The notes beneath the pieces were generated by a model. The model was not told the DNA's origin and made no database searches. It saw only the letters and a list, made by a program, of their open reading frames with translations. A stretch of DNA of 64,000 nt from the NCBI GenBank assembly GCA_903833215.1, contig CAILEM010000072.1, positions 17,242-81,241 of the forward strand. Reading direction: 5' to 3'. Positions 47,078-56,630 of this stretch are shown one piece after another (positions within the stretch are counted from its first letter, which is position 1; the number at the start of each line of letters is the position of its first letter). Source of the stretch: an uncultured Armatimonadota bacterium. GTDB taxonomy: Bacteria > Armatimonadota > Fimbriimonadia > Fimbriimonadales > Fimbriimonadaceae. The translations under genes and the position numbers were made by a program.

Positions 47078-49930
47078 TTATGACTTAGCGGCAAGATCAG
47101 CGAGTGCCTTTCTTAACTGCTTCTGTAGCTCTCCGTATTTCGCGAAATCGCTGTTCTTCAGCGCCTGGCTCGCCTGATCGTAGAGTTCCAGTGCCTTCTT
47201 GGCTGTGCTTAGAGTCGGCGCGCTTACGACTGGAGCCGCATTCTTCGACCCAGTTGAAGTCTGTTCAGGCGTGAGCTGTGTCGGAGCCAAAGGCGACGTT
47301 TGGAACAATTGTTTCAACGCATCCTGATACGTTTCACCTACAACGACCTTATCATTGGAGGCCAAGATCACGCGAAACAGACGCGGAACAGACTGAATGC
47401 CACTCGTCTTACTCACGAGGAAGAGCGATTCCGAATACATCACGCTCTTTCCAATCGGGATGACGAGCAAGTTACCAACGATGACGTCACTCTGTTCGTT
47501 TCGATATTGTCGATTGATATAGCTGATGGCAGGCGTGCTGCTGAAATCGGCTTCCATCAGTTCGGGACCTTTCGGCAACGATCCTTTGAACCGATAGAGA
47601 GTCATCTGCCCATAAACTCCCGGATCACATTGAGCCGTAAGCCAACCGCTCATATTTGGCTTCTGATTCGGCGTGAACGGCAATATCAGTTGGAACTGAG
47701 GTTTTGCTTCGCCTTCCAACTGGAGTTGAACGTAATATGGGCGGATCGATGCCTTGGAACCGCTTAAGTCTCGCTCACGGGCGATGTCCCACGCATCAGA
47801 GTTCGTGAGGAACACGGTGGGGTCGGTGACGTGGTAATTCAACAGTTTCATCGACTGGAACTGGAAGAGGTCTTCCGGATAGCGGAAATGCTCTCGGAGG
47901 CCCTTGGGAAGCTCGCTAATGTCCCTAATCAATCCGGGATAAATCTGCCGATATGCTTTCAAAATCGGCTCGTTGGGATCGATCGCGAATGCGGTGGCTT
48001 CCCCGCTGTAGGCGTCGACGGTTAGCTTCACCGAGTTTCGGATGTAGTTCATTGCGCCGTTCGTGGCGGTAATTCTCTCCGAGTAAGGAATAGCGTCGGT
48101 AATCGTATAGCCGTCGAGCATCCACACGAGATGCCCATTGTTGACAACGATGTACGGATCTTGGTCGAACTTCAAGAAAGGATAGATCTTGGATGCTCTC
48201 TCAAGGACATTTCGACGCATGAGCAAGCGCGTTCTGCCGGTCACATTCCCGGAGATCAACAGATTGCCATCGCCGAGCAAAATGCTAAACGCGAGTCGAG
48301 ACAGCAAGCCGCTGATGGGGATGCCCCGATCACCGGCCCACTGATGGTTTGCCGAACTGGTCGCGGTTGGGTAATCGAATTCCGGTTGGCCCGTGTCGAC
48401 GAGGGCGTATTCGTCCGTTGGTTGCCAAGCTTGGTCGCGTTGATCACTGAAGTAGATTCTTGGTTCCGTGATCGGAATATCTGGCGACGACTGGACGGGC
48501 ATGTTGCTCGCGAGCAAAGACGGCTGGCCGTCGGGGCTCGCCTTGTCGACCTGGGAAATCGTAACGCCGTAGCCATGCGTGTATCTCAGGCGCTGATTTG
48601 CCCAGTTTTGTGACTGTGCAGGAAGACCGCTCAAGCGCACATCACGTGGAGACAACATGAGCATCGTTTGATGTCCGTTGACCATGTATCGGTCGATGTC
48701 GACATCGTTGAACGAATAGAATTGCTTAAAGCTCTGCAGTCCTTCAAGCGCCTGACGTAACACGTTGGGATCCCAAAGTCGCATGTTCGCCAACGTTTCA
48801 CTCGATGCTGCAAGTTGGGATGGGGACGGCGTATTTTCAATTTGCCAATCTCGCACACCAATCTTGTCGAGGCCGTAGGCATAGCGCGTCATGCTGATTG
48901 CTTTCTGCGCAAACGGCGCTTCCTTGTGAATCGGGTCTGGATCCACAGAGAGCCTCTGAATGAGCAGCGTTGCGCCCTGAACAACGATGAGGTAGTAGGC
49001 CACCAGTCCGACACCACCGTAAGATGGAGCGGCATACGGCTTTCCAAACTTCCCTCCTATGACGGTCAGCAAGCCCACAAGACCAACAAGTCCTGCGAAC
49101 AACCTTTCAAATCCAAGCTGGTAGGTCGCTGCAAAACCGGCGCCCGTGAATTGCCCGCTGTTGACCAAGCCGTACTCGTACGTTTTGAGCCAGGTTTCCA
49201 ACGCATAGGCCAAAAAGGTCATTCCGACCAGAGTGCTGACATGTAGGCGGATGTGAGGCCGGCTGAGTTCGATCTTCGCCAACATAGCCATCGCCTGCAA
49301 ACCCGCGTAAACGCCGACCGAAATCAATGTCGTCAATAAAATAACGCCAAACGCGTAATTCGATAGCGCTCGATACCAAGGAAGCGTGAATACAAAGAAA
49401 CCGAGGTCAATGCCGAAGAGGGGATCACGCGTCCCAAAAGTTTGTGGGTGCTGCGCTAACAGCAGCGTGTTCCACTCGCCGGAGAATCCCGTCGCGAGGA
49501 GAAAGGACAGGATCGGTGACACCAGCATCACAAAAATGGCGCCACGACGCGTGATCCAGTCGATTGCATTCGAGAGCATTGCCTGACCAGCGCCTTGAGG
49601 ATTACTCAAGAATATCAAGCTGACTTTGAATGCTTTTCGAACGTTCCAGTAAAGGAAGCACCAAGTGAGCGCGAAGGCAAACGTTAATAACAGTCCACGT
49701 GTTCCGTAGGATGTTTCGAAGACGTCGGGATGGCGCGCATCATGGGCATACCAAAGATAGTCGGTGTACGGCACGACCATCGAGAAAAGCAGAACCACGA
49801 TCAGGCCAGTGGTTAGGAGGAATCGGCCTGTACGCAGGACGCGCTTTATTTGGGTCGGGTCGACGCGAAGGCGCTCAAAACCCGGATCGTATTGCATTTC
49901 AAATAGCATACGCCCTAGCGGGTTTGTCAC
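47078..49930 (-). CDS. UPF0182 family large membrane protein
   Basis: A 950-residue protein of UPF0182 (COG1615). About seven helices occupy residues 40-330 (for example LLTTGLIVVLLFSMVVPYTD, YWNVRKAFKVSLIFLSNPQG), followed by a large extracytoplasmic part with family signatures WANQRLRYTHGYGVTISQVD, EPRIYFSDQRDQAWQPTDEY and LRYPEDLFQFQS-like HFRYPEDLFQFQSMKLLNYH. The last ~60 residues are a helical tail (KALELYDQASQALKNSDFAK). Function is unknown. The start is GTG at 49930; ATGs at 49909 and 49897 are alternatives. It is first in the operon with tyrA, eight bases ahead of it, and divergent from aroC by about 70 bp. Confidence 0.92.
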   Translation of the reverse strand: MTNPLGRMLFEMQYDPGFERLRVDPTQIKRVLRTGRFLLTTGLIVVLLFSMVVPYTDYLWYAHDARHPDVFETSYGTRGLLLTFAFALTWCFLYWNVRKAFKVSLIFLSNPQGAGQAMLSNAIDWITRRGAIFVMLVSPILSFLLATGFSGEWNTLLLAQHPQTFGTRDPLFGIDLGFFVFTLPWYRALSNYAFGVILLTTLISVGVYAGLQAMAMLAKIELSRPHIRLHVSTLVGMTFLAYALETWLKTYEYGLVNSGQFTGAGFAATYQLGFERLFAGLVGLVGLLTVIGGKFGKPYAAPSYGGVGLVAYYLIVVQGATLLIQRLSVDPDPIHKEAPFAQKAISMTRYAYGLDKIGVRDWQIENTPSPSQLAASSETLANMRLWDPNVLRQALEGLQSFKQFYSFNDVDIDRYMVNGHQTMLMLSPRDVRLSGLPAQSQNWANQRLRYTHGYGVTISQVDKASPDGQPSLLASNMPVQSSPDIPITEPRIYFSDQRDQAWQPTDEYALVDTGQPEFDYPTATSSANHQWAGDRGIPISGLLSRLAFSILLGDGNLLISGNVTGRTRLLMRRNVLERASKIYPFLKFDQDPYIVVNNGHLVWMLDGYTITDAIPYSERITATNGAMNYIRNSVKLTVDAYSGEATAFAIDPNEPILKAYRQIYPGLIRDISELPKGLREHFRYPEDLFQFQSMKLLNYHVTDPTVFLTNSDAWDIARERDLSGSKASIRPYYVQLQLEGEAKPQFQLILPFTPNQKPNMSGWLTAQCDPGVYGQMTLYRFKGSLPKGPELMEADFSSTPAISYINRQYRNEQSDVIVGNLLVIPIGKSVMYSESLFLVSKTSGIQSVPRLFRVILASNDKVVVGETYQDALKQLFQTSPLAPTQLTPEQTSTGSKNAAPVVSAPTLSTAKKALELYDQASQALKNSDFAKYGELQKQLRKALADLAAKS

Positions 49931-50000
49931 GTTGCGAATGACACGCCCCGAGGGATCGACATCCTCCTTGAATTCCTAGTTCCCGAGTATCCTTTTGCCC

Positions 50001-51080
50001 ATGTCCAGCAGTTTCGGCTCGCTATTTCGCATCTCCACCTGGGGTGAATCTCACGGGGGCGGCGTTGGCGTAGTCGTCGATGGATGTCCTCCCCGCGTCC
50101 CGATCAGCTTGGAAGAAATTCAACTGGAACTCGATCGACGCCGTCCCGGGCAATCTCGGATTGTCACTCAGCGTAAGGAATCGGACACTGTAGAAATCAT
50201 GAGCGGTGTTCTTGATGGGCTCAGTTTGGGGACCCCTATCGCACTGATAGTACGTAATGAGGATCAGCGTTCGCGAGACTACGACGAGATCGAGCACAAA
50301 TATCGCCCATCGCATGCTGACTTTGCCTATGACCAGAAATACGGTATCCGGGCATGGTCTGGCGGCGGTCGTTCATCGGCACGCGAGACCATTGGCCGCG
50401 TTGCTGCGGGTGCGATCGCCAAGAAAGTTCTGTCGAATTTCGGAGTTGAAATTGTTGGCTACGTCGAAAAGGTCCACCTGATTCACGCAGAAATCGACCC
50501 AGAAACGGTTTCAATGGCGGACGTGGAAGCGAACATCGTGCGATGTCCAGACCAAGCGGTTGCTGAACAGATGCTGGCTCACATCGAAGAGATTCGTAAG
50601 CAGGGTAACTCTGTCGGAGGAGTTGTCGGATGCGTAGCTCGCGGTGTTCCGGCAGGTTGGGGGGAACCCGTTTTCGACAAGCTGGAGGCAGACCTTGGAA
50701 AAGCACTTCTCTCCCTTCCAGCGTGCAAAGGCTTCGAGGTCGGTGGAGGGTTCGGAATGACGGACCTCACCGGATTTGAAGCAAATGACGAGTTTGAGGC
50801 GGACGAAGCGAAGCACGTGAAAACGCGCACCAACCGCAGTGGCGGTATTCAGGGCGGCATCTCAAACGGCATGCCAATCGTGGTTCATGCCGCATTCAAG
50901 CCAACGGCTACGATCATGATGGAACAGCACACTGTGACATCCGAGCACGAAAACACGACCCTAAAGGGCCGAGGTCGACACGACCCGTGCGTCCTTCCAC
51001 GGGCGGTACCGATGGTGGAAGCTATGGTGGCACTCGTGTTGGTAGATCATGCTCTACGTCAACGCGCTTTGCTCGGCTGA
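50001..51080 (+). CDS. aroC: Chorismate synthase
   Basis: A 359-residue FMN-dependent enzyme that makes chorismate from EPSP, the last shikimate-pathway step. Signature segments are [40 protein letters not shown] with [20 protein letters not shown], and the C-terminal [20 protein letters not shown] and [21 protein letters not shown] use the ATG at 50001; a TTG two codons upstream is also in frame. It is transcribed away from the UPF0182-tyrA-aroA-cmk operon, which supplies its substrate, so one short intergenic region may control the branch. pstB follows after 56 bp. Confidence 0.97.
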   Translation: MSSSFGSLFRISTWGESHGGGVGVVVDGCPPRVPISLEEIQLELDRRRPGQSRIVTQRKESDTVEIMSGVLDGLSLGTPIALIVRNEDQRSRDYDEIEHKYRPSHADFAYDQKYGIRAWSGGGRSSARETIGRVAAGAIAKKVLSNFGVEIVGYVEKVHLIHAEIDPETVSMADVEANIVRCPDQAVAEQMLAHIEEIRKQGNSVGGVVGCVARGVPAGWGEPVFDKLEADLGKALLSLPACKGFEVGGGFGMTDLTGFEANDEFEADEAKHVKTRTNRSGGIQGGISNGMPIVVHAAFKPTATIMMEQHTVTSEHENTTLKGRGRHDPCVLPRAVPMVEAMVALVLVDHALRQRALLG

Positions 51081-51136
51081 ATTTCATTCATACGTCATCA
51101 TTCTTAACACGTCAGAACACCCAAAAATCTGGCATC

Positions 51137-51928
51137 ATGACTCTGCTGATGAGCACACCAGCACCGACGACCACGGAACCGAAAATTTCGACGCGAGAGC
51201 TGAGCTTCTACTACGGGCAATTTCAAGCCCTGAATGGGATCAGTATCGACATTCCTGCAAACCGGGTAACCGCTTTGATCGGGCCGTCGGGTTGCGGCAA
51301 GTCGACCTTCCTAAGGTGCATCAATCGGATGAACGACCTTATCGATGGGACGCGCCTCGTAGGTCAGGTTCGGCTAGATGGCGAAGACATCTATAAACCT
51401 GGTGTCGACCCTGTCGAACTCCGGAAAGAAGTGGGCATGGTTTTCCAGAAACCAAATCCCTTTCCGATGTCGATCTACGACAACATCACTTACGGCCCGA
51501 AGATCCACGGCGTCAAAAACAAGGCAGACCTTGACCTCATCGTCGAGGCCTCACTGAAGAAAGCTGCTCTGTGGGACGAAGTCAAGGACAAACTCAAACA
51601 ATCTGGACAGTCTCTATCCGGTGGTCAGCAACAAAGGCTTTGCATTGCGCGGACCATGGCGGTCGAACCGAAGATCATTTTGATGGATGAGCCTTGTTCC
51701 GCTCTAGACCCCATCGCCACATCCAGAATTGAAGACTTGATTTTTGAGCTCAAGCGCGATTACACGATCATCATCGTCACCCACAACATGCAACAAGCTC
51801 AACGGGCAAGCGACTTCACCGCGTTCTTTATGACCGGCCAACTCATTGAGGTCAATACAACCCAAAATATCTTCTTGTATCCCCAGAAGAAGCAGACCGA
51901 GGACTACATCTCAGGTCGTTTCGGCTAG
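51137..51928 (+). CDS. pstB: Phosphate ABC transporter ATP-binding protein
   Basis: A 263-residue ABC ATPase of the PstB type that energises high-affinity phosphate import. Walker A is [20 protein letters not shown], with the PstB-specific NRMNDL; the signature is [20 protein letters not shown]; Walker B and switch are [13 protein letters not shown] and [29 protein letters not shown] is characteristic of PstB. The ATG at 51137 gives [10 protein letters not shown]; another ATG is four codons on. No pstS, pstC, pstA or phoU is found next to it, so it is an orphan here. The frame upstream of 51137 overlaps aroC and is not used. Confidence 0.93.
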   Translation: MTLLMSTPAPTTTEPKISTRELSFYYGQFQALNGISIDIPANRVTALIGPSGCGKSTFLRCINRMNDLIDGTRLVGQVRLDGEDIYKPGVDPVELRKEVGMVFQKPNPFPMSIYDNITYGPKIHGVKNKADLDLIVEASLKKAALWDEVKDKLKQSGQSLSGGQQQRLCIARTMAVEPKIILMDEPCSALDPIATSRIEDLIFELKRDYTIIIVTHNMQQAQRASDFTAFFMTGQLIEVNTTQNIFLYPQKKQTEDYISGRFG

Positions 51929-51957
51929 GTGGATCGTGAAGCGAGTATCTTGAATCC

Positions 51958-53313
51958 ATGAGGCGTGAGGACGACGGTCAACATGGGTTGTTTGCTAGTG
52001 CTTTTCACGCGGCCGACGCTCCCCTTGCGGCCCGAATGCGCCCTCGGACGTTTGATGAGTTCTTTGGCCAGAAGCACCTCGTTGGGCCCGGATCGGCATT
52101 CAGGAAACTCGTAGAGGCCGATCGGCTTGGCTCCGTTATCCTGTGGGGACCTCCGGGAGTTGGCAAGACGACACTCGCTGAAATTGTGGCTGCGGTCACC
52201 TCGGCGTGTTTTGACCGTGTCAGTGCAGTTTCTGCGGGCGTTGCCGATTTAAGGAAGATCGTCGAAAGTGCGAGACAGCGACGTTCCATGGGGCATCGAA
52301 CGATTTTGTTCATCGACGAGATCCATCGGTTCAACAAAGCTCAGCAGGATGCCATTCTTCCCGTCGTTGAAGATGGAACGGTTCGGCTGATCGGAGCGAC
52401 GACCGAAAATCCATCGTTTGAAGTCAACTCCGCTCTCCTGTCTCGTTCACGTGTTTATGTTCTGAATGCCCTCACCGACGAAGACATCACCAATGTCGTC
52501 ACACGAGCGGTATCCGATTCAGAGCGTGGATTCGGAAACAAAAACATTCGCTTTGACGATGACGCAAAGAAGACGTTGGTCAACTTCGCAAACGGAGACG
52601 CGCGCTCATCTCTGAACATGCTTGAACTCTGCGTAGCGGTTGCTGAAGCACAGCATGAAGAACCGTCGGAGGAGCTGCTGATCGATATGAACACAGTCAC
52701 GAGCGCGGTTCAGCGTCGAGCCGTGTTGTATGACAAAAACGGAGAGATGCACTACGACCTCATCTCGGCTTTACACAAGAGCGTGCGTGGAAGTGATGTA
52801 GACGCTTCGCTCTATTGGTTGGCACGCATGATCGATGGAGGTGAGGATCCGCTGTACCTCGCTCGGAGAATCGTTCGTATGGCAACCGAAGACGTTGGCC
52901 TGGCCGACCCGCAGGCCTTGATTCTCACGATGGCTGCTCAGCAAGCAGTTCACTTTATTGGATTGCCAGAAGGATCGCTTGCCCTCGCTCAGGCCGTCGC
53001 CTATCTTGCCGCAGCACCCAAGAGCAACGCAGTCTACACCGCATGGGGAGCCGCCCAGTCGGATGTCGAGAACACTCGAAACGATGCGGTTCCCATTCAC
53101 CTACGCAATGCGCCGACTGGCCTGATGAAGGAATTGGGCTACGGAAAGGGATACAAGTATGCCCACGACTACGAAGGTGGATTCGTCGAGCAGCAGAACT
53201 TTCCGGATGCCCTCGTCGGTCGAACCTACTATCACCCTACAGATCGCGGATTTGAACTAAGAATGCGGGAGCGCATGCAGAAGCGTGACCAAGGACCGCC
53301 GAAAACGGAGTAA
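51958..53313 (+). CDS. rarA: Replication-associated recombination protein A (RarA/MgsA)
   Basis: A 451-residue AAA+ ATPase of the RarA/WRNIP1 family that acts at stalled replication forks. MRPRTFDEFFGQKHLVGPGS opens the domain; Walker A is LWGPPGVGKTTLAEIV, Walker B ILFIDEIHRFNKAQQDAILP, sensor 1 LIGATTENPSFEVNSALLSR. The C-terminal MgsA domain follows with HYDLISALHKSVRGSDVDAS and LARRIVRMATEDVGLADPQA. The first ~12 residues differ between species. There are 29 bp between the pstB stop and the ATG, with no obvious ribosome site. It is followed by the histidine kinase after 76 bp. Confidence 0.96.
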   Translation: MRREDDGQHGLFASAFHAADAPLAARMRPRTFDEFFGQKHLVGPGSAFRKLVEADRLGSVILWGPPGVGKTTLAEIVAAVTSACFDRVSAVSAGVADLRKIVESARQRRSMGHRTILFIDEIHRFNKAQQDAILPVVEDGTVRLIGATTENPSFEVNSALLSRSRVYVLNALTDEDITNVVTRAVSDSERGFGNKNIRFDDDAKKTLVNFANGDARSSLNMLELCVAVAEAQHEEPSEELLIDMNTVTSAVQRRAVLYDKNGEMHYDLISALHKSVRGSDVDASLYWLARMIDGGEDPLYLARRIVRMATEDVGLADPQALILTMAAQQAVHFIGLPEGSLALAQAVAYLAAAPKSNAVYTAWGAAQSDVENTRNDAVPIHLRNAPTGLMKELGYGKGYKYAHDYEGGFVEQQNFPDALVGRTYYHPTDRGFELRMRERMQKRDQGPPKTE

Positions 53314-53389
53314 GGACTTGTTACTCATCTCTGTAGGGACTTGTCGCCATTCCTGTTAAGACCGGTTCAAGTACACTCCATTCAGATAT

Positions 53390-54700
53390 ATGCCAACGAA
53401 CGATCAGCTTATCAAGGCGGTTCAAGTTGCTACTCGAAAATTAGCGAGCAGTGGCAACTTCGATTTGCTTATGAAAGACGTTCTGGCGATCTGTGTCGAA
53501 GCGGTCGGCGCTACGGGTGGCACGATCTATTTGCACGAACCATCCAGTCGCAGACTTCGATTTCAGCATGTTGTGCCGGAGAGAATTGCAGATCGCCTTC
53601 CGTTTCGAGATATAGCCGACGACTTTGGAATGTCTGGCAAGGCATTCCAGGAGCGGCAGACAATCACACGATCTTTCGAGCCGAAACCGGAAAGCGAGTG
53701 GAATCCAATTGAGAAAGCGACAGGCGTTCCCGTTCTGAGCATGGTGGCAACCCCACTGATGATGGAAGACGAAACGCCGATCGGAGTGGTCCAGTTGCTA
53801 AACAAGAGCGACGGCAACTTCAACGAAGCCGATGCCGACATGCTCGACATCATTGCCGCTGTCGCGACCATGGCCTACATGAACTATCGCCTTTCCGAGG
53901 AGAGTGCACGCGCCTCAACGCTGCTTGGAATGGGCAAAGTGAGCCACGACATAGGCAATCTTGCCGCCAGCCTTTACGCAACGCTAAGCTTCAGTGATCT
54001 CGCGATGCAAGGCCTGCAGAAACAACTGCAGCTTCAAGAGCAGAACGAAACGGTGCGGATGTACATCAGTTCTCTTGAACCGATGTTCGGCGACCTTAAG
54101 AGTTCTGTGGATCGAATTGTAGGTTACTCGCGATTGGTTTCTGACATCTCGGCTGGACGCGCATTGCGCCCCAACAAGAAGCTTGGGTTGCTACGCGGTG
54201 TTATCGAAACCAGCGCGGCTTACCTAACGACGGATGCGCGTGTTAGTCTCGTGCGGATTCGATATGAGATCCAAGATGATGCGCCGGCCACCCTGCACGA
54301 TGAGCTCTATGTTTTTCGGATGGTGCAGAACCTCGTTGGCAACGCTATCAAGGCCGTAAAAGAAACCATTCCCGACGATTGGAAGAAGTACTCCGCCGAA
54401 GAGGAAGACGATGCAGAAGTCGAGCAACCCGTTTTTGGCGAAGTCATTATTCGCTACTGGTTCGAGGACTCGATGCACATCATTGAGGTTGAAGACACCG
54501 GCCCCGGTATGACACACGCAACTGCGGAGAGAATATTAGCTGGGAACGCTCGCAGCCAATGGGATAAGGGCAGCGGTTCCGGTTGGGGATTGAAGATCGT
54601 GCTTGAGTTGGCCGCAACGCATGACGCCAAGGTCAGCATCGCGAGTGAACTTGGAAAAGGTTCCACTTTCCGCATAACGATGCCGCATTGCGGAGATTAG
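53390..54700 (+). CDS. GAF-domain sensor histidine kinase, soluble
   Basis: A 436-residue cytoplasmic kinase without membrane helices. A GAF domain occupies about 20-170 (VEAVGATGGTIYLHEPSSRR, PLMMEDETPIGVVQLLNKSD). The H-box reads GMGKVSHDIGNLAASLYATL with the phosphoacceptor His. The ATPase domain shows the N-box FRMVQNLVGNAIKAVKE, the G1 box IEVEDTGPGMTHATAE and G2 GSGSGWGLKIVLELAATH. An acidic insert (YSAEEEDDAEVEQ) sits between N and G1 boxes. No response regulator is adjacent, so its partner is elsewhere. The signal bound by the GAF domain is unknown. Confidence 0.9.
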   Translation: MPTNDQLIKAVQVATRKLASSGNFDLLMKDVLAICVEAVGATGGTIYLHEPSSRRLRFQHVVPERIADRLPFRDIADDFGMSGKAFQERQTITRSFEPKPESEWNPIEKATGVPVLSMVATPLMMEDETPIGVVQLLNKSDGNFNEADADMLDIIAAVATMAYMNYRLSEESARASTLLGMGKVSHDIGNLAASLYATLSFSDLAMQGLQKQLQLQEQNETVRMYISSLEPMFGDLKSSVDRIVGYSRLVSDISAGRALRPNKKLGLLRGVIETSAAYLTTDARVSLVRIRYEIQDDAPATLHDELYVFRMVQNLVGNAIKAVKETIPDDWKKYSAEEEDDAEVEQPVFGEVIIRYWFEDSMHIIEVEDTGPGMTHATAERILAGNARSQWDKGSGSGWGLKIVLELAATHDAKVSIASELGKGSTFRITMPHCGD

Positions 54701-54766
54701 GCGGAACTGGCTATGTCCACGCCCTGTTGAAATGGCTGTCTGCCATAATCGGTGTTCTGGACGTCT

Positions 54767-55753
54767 ATGAGAAAGCAATCGCCTCCGAAATCTAGCGCAG
54801 GTTCAGCGCTTAAAGGGCTGGGATATCTAGTATTCCTGTTCTTGGCCCTGACAGTCGGAACCGCCGCAGGATGGATTCACAAGAGCAAGGGCCTCGTAAA
54901 TTTGGTAATGCATGTTTTCTCGCCCAAAAAGCCCCAAGACACGTTCAATGGAGAGACGGTTAACCTTCTGATTCTCGGCTGTGATGAGGATCTCGCACCA
55001 GGCGGAAAGAAAGTTTTGAAGAAGCAGGCCCGGTCAGACATGATTTTGATCGCCAAACTTGACTTCAAAAACAACATGATCACGGGCGTTTCGATTCCAA
55101 GAGATACTCGATGCAAATTGCCCGGCTACCACATATCAAAAATTAACGGATATCACAACATCGCGAAGAAGGGCCAAGAGGCTGCTCTTACTCAGAAGGC
55201 AGTTGAGTTCCTTCTTCCCGGAATCCACATTGATCGAGTGGTCACTCTCGACTTCGACCACTTTCAGGATTTGGTGAATCTCGTTGGTGGCGTCCCCATC
55301 AATATCGAAAAGCGAATGCACTACACGGATAAGGCTGGACACCTGTACATTGACTTGAAGCCGGGCTTCAAAACACTGAACGGATACGACTCGATGACAT
55401 TCGTTCGATTCCGCCACGGAGACAGTGACCTTCAGCGCCAAGAGCGACAGAAGCAGTTCCTCGCTGCTTTCAAACAACAAGCCATGAAGAATTGGACAAA
55501 GGTTCCTGCCCTCGTGGACGAAGGACAAAAGGTTCTTGGCGGTTGCTTGACCACTGATGAAATCAGCTCTTTAGCCCTCTTCGCTCGCCAACTCCCACCC
55601 GGAAACATTCAGTGGGGACAGGTTCCTGTCAAGGATATCCCCGGAAGCACCGATCTCAGGCTCGATGAAGACAAGCTCAATGACGTTCTGATTCAATACC
55701 GCTTACTAGGGAAAGAAAAGGATTCTGCACAATCTCAAGGCGGTCAGCATTGA
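54767..55753 (+). CDS. LytR-CpsA-Psr (LCP) family protein
   Basis: A 328-residue membrane-anchored phosphotransferase-family protein. One helix (about 20-40, LGYLVFLFLALTVGTAAG) precedes the extracytoplasmic LCP domain: VNLLILGCDEDLAPG, RSDMILIAKLDFKNNMITGV, SIPRDTRCKLPGYHISKING, LDFDHFQDLVNLVGGVPINI and FVRFRHGDSDLQRQERQKQF. The conserved Arg and Asp residues for pyrophosphate and lipid phosphate binding are there. LCP proteins transfer undecaprenyl-linked glycopolymers to the wall or other acceptors. The ATG at 54767 is preferred over the GTG at 54752. Its stop overlaps the start of the pilin-like gene as TTGA, so the two are translated together. Confidence 0.92.
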   Translation: MRKQSPPKSSAGSALKGLGYLVFLFLALTVGTAAGWIHKSKGLVNLVMHVFSPKKPQDTFNGETVNLLILGCDEDLAPGGKKVLKKQARSDMILIAKLDFKNNMITGVSIPRDTRCKLPGYHISKINGYHNIAKKGQEAALTQKAVEFLLPGIHIDRVVTLDFDHFQDLVNLVGGVPINIEKRMHYTDKAGHLYIDLKPGFKTLNGYDSMTFVRFRHGDSDLQRQERQKQFLAAFKQQAMKNWTKVPALVDEGQKVLGGCLTTDEISSLALFARQLPPGNIQWGQVPVKDIPGSTDLRLDEDKLNDVLIQYRLLGKEKDSAQSQGGQH

Positions 55754-56601
55754 GCCTAGATGACGCTTACGATCCATCAGCACCGGAGGGTGCGCCTTCA
55801 CGCAGTTCTGCTTATGTGTCTGCAAAAGACGTCAAGGTAGTCGCGGTTGCGCTCGTCGTGTTGTCAGGAATGATGTACCCAGTATTCAAGATCTTGGTTC
55901 GTCGTAGTGAGAAAGCCAGATGCATCAGCAACATGAAAGGCATCATGGATTCGATCAACCAATACGCGATCCAAAGCGAAGATAAATTCCCTCCGATCTT
56001 CGATACGGGATCGGCTGACGAGCCTGCGTTGCAGACATCAGGGGCACCTTATACTTGGGCGAGCAACCTACAGGAATATATGAATCCGCGGGTGAACTTC
56101 CAGTGTCCCTCCGCTGATCCTCTCGAAATCACCAAGTCTCAAGATTCACGATCTGAAGGCAAATCGTTTGCTTTGACTTACGGCATGTTTGCCCCCTTAA
56201 GCACCTTCAATAGGTCTCTGGTGGAAGAACCGGATGAGGCTGTTCTGATCGGTGAAACAAGCAATGCGGGTGCGTTACACACCTACAACCCCGTACCCTT
56301 TGTTAACTCTGCCGGGAAGACAATGCCTTACGATGGGATGACGATCGGTTGGGACACCGATAACTTTGACGCCAATGAGAAGTCAGCTCACGTCACGCGT
56401 CTAGCTTTTCCAAATACGGACAAGGGAATTTTCGACAAGCTCGGCGAAGGCAGACACGACGAAGGCACATTCGTCCTGACCGTCACCGGCCACCTCCGCA
56501 CTGTGCGACCCAATATTGCCAACGTGACCCGTCACAGCGGCGCTCATGGTCTTCCGACTGGAGCTTGGCCCATGCCGCTCACCGCAAAGCGTCATAAATA
56601 A
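55750..56601 (+). CDS. Membrane-anchored pilin-like protein lacking a prepilin cleavage site
   Basis: A 283-residue protein starting with TTG that overlaps the LCP stop (TTGA). About 26 hydrophilic residues precede a single membrane helix, VVAVALVVLSGMMYPVFKIL, then RRSEKARCISNMKGIMDSIN and QYAIQSEDKFPP. This is the layout of Armatimonadota pseudopilins (helix, PVF, REKAR, C-SN-K, Y--D--FP), but the G-FTLIE cleavage motif is missing. The C-terminus has GRHDEGTFVLTVTGHLRTV, an H-X9-DG motif with Asp replaced by Thr. It is probably an uncleaved derivative that stays in the membrane and works with the LCP protein on the surface. Function unknown. Confidence 0.78.
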   Translation: MSLDDAYDPSAPEGAPSRSSAYVSAKDVKVVAVALVVLSGMMYPVFKILVRRSEKARCISNMKGIMDSINQYAIQSEDKFPPIFDTGSADEPALQTSGAPYTWASNLQEYMNPRVNFQCPSADPLEITKSQDSRSEGKSFALTYGMFAPLSTFNRSLVEEPDEAVLIGETSNAGALHTYNPVPFVNSAGKTMPYDGMTIGWDTDNFDANEKSAHVTRLAFPNTDKGIFDKLGEGRHDEGTFVLTVTGHLRTVRPNIANVTRHSGAHGLPTGAWPMPLTAKRHK

Positions 56602-56630
56602 GTAATGACGCCTTGCGGGGTTCAAGGACT

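Noticed and set aside
50987..51136. Longer start for pstB
   Set aside because: The extra 50 codons lie over the end of aroC in another frame; PstB proteins normally begin close to the ATG at 51137.
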